5,999 nucleotides of DNA from Pseudomonadota bacterium. GTDB lineage: Bacteria > Pseudomonadota > Alphaproteobacteria > Acetobacterales > Acetobacteraceae. The stretch lies in contig JAJZFF010000405.1 in NCBI GenBank assembly GCA_021805485.1, positions 1-5,999 on the forward strand, in the 5' to 3' direction. The position numbers and the translations under genes are program-made. Below the pieces are notes generated by a model. That model saw nothing but the letters and a program-made list of their open reading frames with translations, did not search any database and was not told the DNA's origin. Position 1 is the first letter of the stretch. Every line of letters starts with the position of its first letter. Positions 1 to 3,092 of the stretch are shown here, piece after piece.

Positions 1-234
1 CTTCAGGTTCGGGCAGTCGGCGCCGCGCCCGCCCAGGGCGGGCGGGACGATCTGCACGAGATGCGCGCTGTTGTCGCCGGCGGAGAGCTGCACGAGGCAG
101 AGCCGGTCGCGCCGCGGATCGAGGCCCATCGTTTCGGTGTCGACGGCGACCACGGGGCCGAGATCGAGCCCGTCCGGAAGGTCGTGGCGATGGATGTGGA
201 TGGTGGCGCCGGCGGCAAACTGGGTCTGGCTCAT
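1..234 (-). CDS. rnd: Ribonuclease D, N-terminal part (runs off left edge)
   Basis: This is a 3'-5' exoribonuclease of the DEDD superfamily, which trims 3' ends of tRNA and other small RNA precursors in the cytoplasm using two metal ions. The visible 78 residues contain the ExoI motif VAVDTETMGLDP, with the metal-binding pair D32 and E34, followed by RDRLCLVQLSAGD (residues 43-54), the usual continuation in the short (about 200-residue) alphaproteobacterial RNase D. The remaining DEDD acidic residues lie beyond the left edge, so completeness cannot be judged. The start ATG at 234-232 gives an N-terminus of normal length, with TIHIHRHDLPDGL leading into the first strand. An in-frame ATG at 264-262 would add ten residues but falls 7 bases from the tRNA CCA end and has no clear Shine-Dalgarno. 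The site before 234 is also weak, so the start is not certain. The gene follows a tRNA-Leu on the same strand with no terminator between them, suggesting shared transcription. Confidence 0.88.
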   Translation of the reverse strand, partial: MSQTQFAAGATIHIHRHDLPDGLDLGPVVAVDTETMGLDPRRDRLCLVQLSAGDNSAHLVQIVPPALGGRGADCPNLK

Positions 235-247
235 CGGCCCATCACGA

Positions 248-261
248 TCCCGCACGCGGGA
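248..261 (-). repeat. Perfect inverted repeat between tRNA-Leu and rnd
   Basis: The minus strand reads TCCCGC-GT-GCGGGA. As RNA it would fold as a five-pair stem with a CGTG tetraloop, plus an optional flanking G-U pair. It begins 10 bases after the tRNA CCA end and ends 13 bases before the preferred rnd start. No run of U follows, so it does not look like an intrinsic terminator. It could mark the trailer for processing or stabilise the 5' end of the rnd message after the tRNA is cut away. If rnd starts at 264 instead, the repeat would lie inside its first codons. Confidence 0.5.
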
Positions 262-271
262 CATTGAGAGT

Positions 272-357
272 TGGTGCCCAGGAGAAGACTCGAACTTCCA
301 CAGCCTTGCGGCCACAGGTACCTGAAACCTGCGCGTCTACCATTCCGCCACCTGGGC
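272..357 (-). tRNA. tRNA-Leu (anticodon CAG), CCA encoded
   Basis: An 86-base class II tRNA read on the minus strand. Acceptor arms GCCCAGG (357-351) and CCTGGGC (282-276) pair fully, followed by discriminator A and an encoded CCA (274-272). The D-arm region contains GGCGGAATGGTAGACGC. The anticodon stem CAGGT/ACCTG closes the loop TTCAGGT, placing anticodon CAG at 324-322, which reads CTG leucine codons. A long variable arm (GGCCGCAAGGCTG region) is typical of tRNA-Leu. The T arm GGAAG-TTCGAGT-CTTCT has the conserved TTCRA loop. CTG is a heavily used leucine codon in the neighbouring genes, so this should be a major tRNA. It is transcribed away from the NDUFA9-like gene and towards rnd. Confidence 0.97.
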
Positions 358-380
358 AAGGAGGCTAACCGCGCCGCACC

Positions 381-419
381 GGCGCGCTTCGGTGAACGGG
401 GCTGTAGCGAAGCGGCGCC
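381..419. repeat. Imperfect inverted repeat, 11 bp with one bulge
   Basis: GGCGCGCTTCG (381-391) pairs with CGAAGCGGCGCC (408-419) over 11 base pairs with G415 bulged, around a 16-base loop. The loop contains the candidate -10 box of the tRNA promoter (401-406). A transcript started at about 394 towards the tRNA would not include both arms, so any role in that direction would be at DNA level. In plus-strand RNA it would fold only if transcription of the NDUFA9-like gene begins upstream of 381. No T-run follows on either strand. Confidence 0.5.
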
Positions 420-429
420 CTGCCGTCAA
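401..429 (-). promoter_or_regulatory. Probable sigma-70 type promoter of tRNA-Leu
   Basis: On the minus strand, TTGACG (429-424) is followed after exactly 17 bases by TACAGC (406-401). The -35 box matches the housekeeping consensus at five of six positions and the -10 is a moderate match. Transcription would start near 394, leaving a leader of about 37 bases before the mature tRNA 5' end at 357, a normal distance for a leader removed by RNase P. The -35 overlaps one inverted repeat (427-454), and the -10 sits in the loop of another (381-419). Assigned by inspection only. Confidence 0.5.
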
Positions 430-454
430 TCCGCCTTCGTGCGGGAGGCGGTTG
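427..454. repeat. Hairpin-forming inverted repeat, about 11 bp
   Basis: CAA-T-CCGCCT (427-436) pairs with AGGCGGTTG (446-454), giving nine pairs with T430 bulged. The stem can extend inwards by T437-G445 (wobble) and C438-G444 to a five-base GTGCG loop. It is followed on the plus strand by TCTTGCG, which is too poor in T for a confident terminator. It overlaps the -35 of the tRNA promoter. The rest of the 358-507 gap shows no gene and no convincing plus-strand promoter. Confidence 0.5.
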
Positions 455-507
455 TCTTGCGCGGGCCAGTCATGCGAACAGAAGGCACCCATCAAAAGGA
501 GACCCTC

Positions 508-1458
508 ATGGCATCGCGCAAGGTTGCAACGGTTTTCGGCGCATCCGGCTTCATTGGCCGCCATGTCGTGAAACGCCTGGCCGCCGCGGGCTGGGTGGTG
601 CGCGCGGCGATGCGCGATACCGAGGCCGGCGCCTTTCTCCGCCCGCTTGGCGATGTCGGCCAGATCGTGCCGCTCTATGCTCCGCTCGACAACGAGGCGG
701 CGTTGCGCCGCGCGATCGAGGGGGCGACCTGCGTCATCAATCTCGTGGGAATCCTGGCCGAACGGCGGCGCGGCGATTTCGACCGGGTGCAGCACCAAGG
801 GGCGGCGAGAATCGCGACGCTCGCGGCGGAGGCGGGGGTGCGCGCGCTCGTGCACGTCTCGGCGATCGGCGCCGATCCGAAGGCGGCGAGCCAGTATGCG
901 CGGAGCAAGGGGCTGGGCGAGGCGGCGGTGAAGGCCGCCTTTCCTGCGGCGACGATCCTGCGCCCCTCGATCGTGTTCGGGCCGGAGGACGGGTTCTTCA
1001 ACCGCTTCGGCGCGATGGCGGCGCAACTGCCGTTCCTGCCGGTGATCGAGGGCGAGACGAAATTCCAGCCGGTGTATGTCGGCGACGTCGCCGATGCGGT
1101 GATGGCGGCGATCGACCGGCCCGAACTCGCCGGCGCAACCTACGAGCTCGGCGGCCCCGAAGTGCGGAGCTTCCGCGACCTGCTGGCCTATATCAACGCG
1201 GAAACCGGCCATCACCGCGCCCTGGTCGGCGTGCCGCGCTGGGCCGCCTGGTTGCAGGCTTCGGTGCTCCAGCGCCTGCCCGGACGGTTGCTGACGACCG
1301 ATCAGCTCCTGCTGCTCCGGCGCGACAACGTGGTCGCGCGGAACGCGCGGACGCTGGCCGATCTCGGCATCGTCGCGACGCCGATCGACCTTGTCGTCCC
1401 CTCCTACATGCGGCGCTACCGGCATGGCGGCGGGCGTCCGACTGGCGGCGAAGCGTGA
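508..1458 (+). CDS. NAD(P)-binding protein, complex I NDUFA9-like (atypical SDR)
   Basis: The 316-residue protein has an N-terminal Rossmann fold with dinucleotide motif GASGFIG (residues 11-17) after strand KVATVF, then CVINLVGIL (75-83), a strand-end serine in VHVSAIG (S118), and YARSK giving the Y130-xxx-K134 pair of short-chain dehydrogenases. ILRPSIVFGPEDGF (150-163) and FQPVYVGDVADAV (186-198) are hallmarks of the bacterial relatives of NDUFA9, the accessory NADPH-binding subunit of respiratory complex I. The C-terminal part has YELGGPEVRSFRDLL (212-226) and an LTTDQLLLLRRDNVV stretch (262-276), also typical of this family. No signal peptide or membrane span is evident. The start at 508 is supported by AAGGAGA (496-502), with six bases from GGAG to ATG. 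An in-frame ATG at 472 lacks a ribosome site. The family's function in bacteria is poorly settled: complex I assembly or a quinone-related reductase are both possible. It appears to be transcribed alone. Confidence 0.88.
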   Translation: MASRKVATVFGASGFIGRHVVKRLAAAGWVVRAAMRDTEAGAFLRPLGDVGQIVPLYAPLDNEAALRRAIEGATCVINLVGILAERRRGDFDRVQHQGAARIATLAAEAGVRALVHVSAIGADPKAASQYARSKGLGEAAVKAAFPAATILRPSIVFGPEDGFFNRFGAMAAQLPFLPVIEGETKFQPVYVGDVADAVMAAIDRPELAGATYELGGPEVRSFRDLLAYINAETGHHRALVGVPRWAAWLQASVLQRLPGRLLTTDQLLLLRRDNVVARNARTLADLGIVATPIDLVVPSYMRRYRHGGGRPTGGEA

Positions 1459-1485
1459 TAGGTCTCAAACGGGACATAATTTTCT

Positions 1486-1504
1486 GTCACAAAACCGCGG
1501 TGAC
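1486..1504. promoter_or_regulatory. Operator-like inverted repeat upstream of gltD
   Basis: GTCAC (1486-1490) and GTGAC (1500-1504) form a perfect inverted repeat with a nine-base spacer. The spacer side also carries the 8-base palindrome ACCGCGGT (1494-1501). It lies 28 bases after the NDUFA9-like stop codon and upstream of the AT-rich stretch likely to hold the gltD promoter, a sensible place for a regulator. The sequence does not match NtrC, FNR or CRP half-sites well enough to name a protein. Confidence 0.3.
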
Positions 1505-1540
1505 GAGGGCGCAGAGCTGGTAATTGAGCATATATGGCAG

Positions 1541-1568
1541 TTGATATGACTTAACATCGAATTATTGC
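1541..1568 (+). promoter_or_regulatory. Candidate promoter of the gltDB operon
   Basis: TTGATA (1541-1546) is followed after 16 bases by TATTGC (1563-1568). The -35 is good and the -10 is weak. It lies in the most AT-rich part of the window: only 16 of the 50 bases at 1521-1570 are G or C, against strongly GC-rich flanking genes. A start near 1575 would give a leader of about 60 bases made almost wholly of the hairpin at 1572-1630. A weaker alternative is TGGCAA (1569-1574), 17 bases, TAGATA (1592-1597), which would start inside the hairpin loop and remove it from the RNA. Confidence 0.35.
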
Positions 1569-1571
1569 TGG

Positions 1572-1630
1572 CAATCTCCGTTCCCGTGAGCTAGATACTG
1601 CCGGAAACAGCCATCCACGGAACGGAGTTG
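1572..1630 (+). promoter_or_regulatory. Leader hairpin covering the gltD ribosome binding site
   Basis: The 5' arm CAATCTCCGTTCCCGTG (1572-1588) pairs with CACGGAACGGAGTTG (1616-1630), giving 15 base pairs interrupted only by bulged T1575 and C1585, around a 27-base loop. The 3' arm includes GGAG (1624-1627), the Shine-Dalgarno for the ATG at 1636, which would pair with CTCC (1576-1579). The base pairing is read directly from the sequence. That it forms in the mRNA and limits gltD translation is inference and depends on the transcription start lying upstream of about 1576. Confidence 0.5.
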
Positions 1631-1635
1631 TGCCG

Positions 1636-3087
1636 ATGACCGAGCACATGCAGCAATTCGTGCGTCTTGCGCAGCAGCCGCCGGAAAAGCGCGCCGCCGT
1701 CGAACGCCGCGAGGATTTCGGCGAGATCTATCGCGATTTCGACCCGAAGGACGCGGCGGCCCAGGCCAGCCGGTGCAGCCAGTGCGGGATTCCGTTCTGT
1801 CAGGTGCATTGCCCGCTCGGCAACAACATCCCCGACTGGCTGAAGCTCTCGGCCGAGGGGCGGCTCGAGGAAGCCTACGAGATTTCCGCCGCCACCAACA
1901 CGTTCCCCGAAATCTGCGGCCGCATCTGCCCGCAGGACCGGCTCTGCGAGGGCAATTGCGTCATCGAGAAGGGGTTCGAGAGCGTGACCATCGGCGCCGT
2001 CGAGCGCTACATCACCGACACCGCCTTCGAGAATGGCTGGGTCCGGCCGATCCGCCCGCGGCGCGAGCGCGCGCAGAGTGTCGGCATCATCGGCGCCGGG
2101 CCGGCCGGCCTCGCCGCCGCCGAGGCGCTGCGGCGCAAGGGGTATCAGGTGCATGTCCATGACCGGCACGACCGGGTGGGCGGGCTGCTGATCTACGGCA
2201 TTCCCGGCTTCAAGCTGGAGAAGGAGATCGTCGCCCGGCGGCGCGCCTGGCTCGAGGACGGCGGCATCCATTTCCATCTGAACGAGGATATCGGCGGCGC
2301 CCTGAGCTTTGCCGAGTTGCGCGCGCGCTACGACGCGGTGCTGGTCGCCACCGGCGTCTACAAGGCGCGCGAGATCGACGTGCCGGGCAGCCGGCTCGAC
2401 GGCGTGGTGCCGGCGCTCGACTATCTCATCGCCTCGAACCGCAAGGGGCTGGGCGATGCGGTGCCGGACTATGATTCGGGTGCCTTGAACGCCGCCGGCA
2501 AGCGCGTCGTCGTCATCGGCGGCGGCGACACGGCGATGGACTGTGTCCGCACCGCGATCCGCCAGGACGCCGCCGCCGTCACCTGCCTCTATCGGCGCGA
2601 CCGCGCCAACATGCCCGGCTCGGCGCGCGAGGTCGCGAACGCGATCGACGAGGGTGTCGAGTTCACCTGGCTCTCCGCGCCGGAAGCCTTCGTCGGCGCC
2701 GGGAGGGTCAGTGCGGTGAAGGCGGTGCGCATGCATCTCGGCCTCGCCGATGCCTCCGGCCGCCAGACGGTCGAGCCGATCGCGGGTTCGGAATTCACCA
2801 TCGAGGCCGATCTCGTCATCAAGGCGCTCGGCTTCGACCCCGAGGATCTGCCCGGCGCCTTCAACGAGCCGGGCCTCGCGCTGACCCGCTGGGGCACGCT
2901 GAAGGTCGACTCGAAGAGTTTCATGACCGCGCTGCCCGGCGTGTTCGCCGCCGGCGACATCGTGCGCGGCGCCAGCCTCGTCGTCTGGGCGATCAAGGAC
3001 GGCCGCGATGCCGCCGACGCCATGCACGCCTATCTCGAAACCGCCGCCGCGCGCCCCGACGGCGCGCTCGCCACCGCCGCGGAGTGA
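1636..3087 (+). CDS. gltD: Glutamate synthase (NADPH), small subunit
   Basis: The beta subunit of GOGAT oxidises NADPH on FAD and passes electrons through Fe-S clusters to GltB. The protein is 483 residues, normal for the family. The N-terminal domain has two cysteine groups: C47, C50, C55, C59 (CSQCGIPFCQVHC) and C94, C98, C104, C108 (CGRICPQDRLCEGNC), ligands for the [4Fe-4S] centres. The FAD site is VGIIGAGPAGLAAAE (149-163) and the first ATG-type motif is VLVATG (235-240). The NADPH site is VVVIGGGDTAMDC (291-303), followed by LYRRDRANMPG (318-328), whose arginines fit 2'-phosphate recognition. The C-terminal FAD motif is GVFAAGDIVRGASLVVWAI (435-453). No key residue is missing. The ATG at 1636 is chosen because GGAG (1624-1627) is eight bases away; a GTG at 1630 in frame lies only two bases from it. 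The gene precedes gltB with a five-base gap, the reverse of the E. coli gltB-gltD order. Confidence 0.97.
   Translation: MTEHMQQFVRLAQQPPEKRAAVERREDFGEIYRDFDPKDAAAQASRCSQCGIPFCQVHCPLGNNIPDWLKLSAEGRLEEAYEISAATNTFPEICGRICPQDRLCEGNCVIEKGFESVTIGAVERYITDTAFENGWVRPIRPRRERAQSVGIIGAGPAGLAAAEALRRKGYQVHVHDRHDRVGGLLIYGIPGFKLEKEIVARRRAWLEDGGIHFHLNEDIGGALSFAELRARYDAVLVATGVYKAREIDVPGSRLDGVVPALDYLIASNRKGLGDAVPDYDSGALNAAGKRVVVIGGGDTAMDCVRTAIRQDAAAVTCLYRRDRANMPGSAREVANAIDEGVEFTWLSAPEAFVGAGRVSAVKAVRMHLGLADASGRQTVEPIAGSEFTIEADLVIKALGFDPEDLPGAFNEPGLALTRWGTLKVDSKSFMTALPGVFAAGDIVRGASLVVWAIKDGRDAADAMHAYLETAAARPDGALATAAE
3081..3084 (+). promoter_or_regulatory. Ribosome binding site deciding the gltB start
   Basis: GGAG lies inside the last gltD codons. 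It is eight bases from the ATG at 3093 and only two from an in-frame ATG at 3087 that overlaps the gltD TGA stop by one base. Spacing favours 3093, the same eight-base spacing as seen for gltD. Either choice gives coupled translation, because ribosomes stopping at 3087 are already at the gltB start. Confidence 0.6.
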
Positions 3088-3092
3088 TGACC

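Noticed and set aside
271..507. Upstream extension of the NDUFA9-like frame, including an ATG at 472
   Set aside because: The extension reads through the tRNA-Leu gene antisense and then non-conserved sequence. The ATG at 472 has no ribosome site, whereas 508 follows AAGGAGA at proper spacing and starts directly before the Rossmann strand.
337..1425. A 362-codon open frame on the minus strand opposite the NDUFA9-like gene
   Set aside because: It overlaps the tRNA 5' region, has low-complexity Arg/His composition and has no domain signal; the plus strand carries the conserved Rossmann protein.
1459..1490. Possible terminator after the NDUFA9-like gene (GACA 1473-1476 with TGTC 1485-1488)
   Set aside because: Only four base pairs form around an eight-base loop, and no T-run follows; this is not enough for an intrinsic terminator.
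1569..1585. Possible sigma-54 promoter (TGGCAA followed by TTCCC) before gltD
   Set aside because: The -24-like TGGCA is present, but the -12 element is one base out of register and reads TTCC in place of TTGC, so the invariant GC is missing.
1591..3027. A 478-codon open frame on the minus strand opposite gltD
   Set aside because: It has the same antisense shadow character and no family motif, while every GltD cofactor motif is intact on the plus strand.
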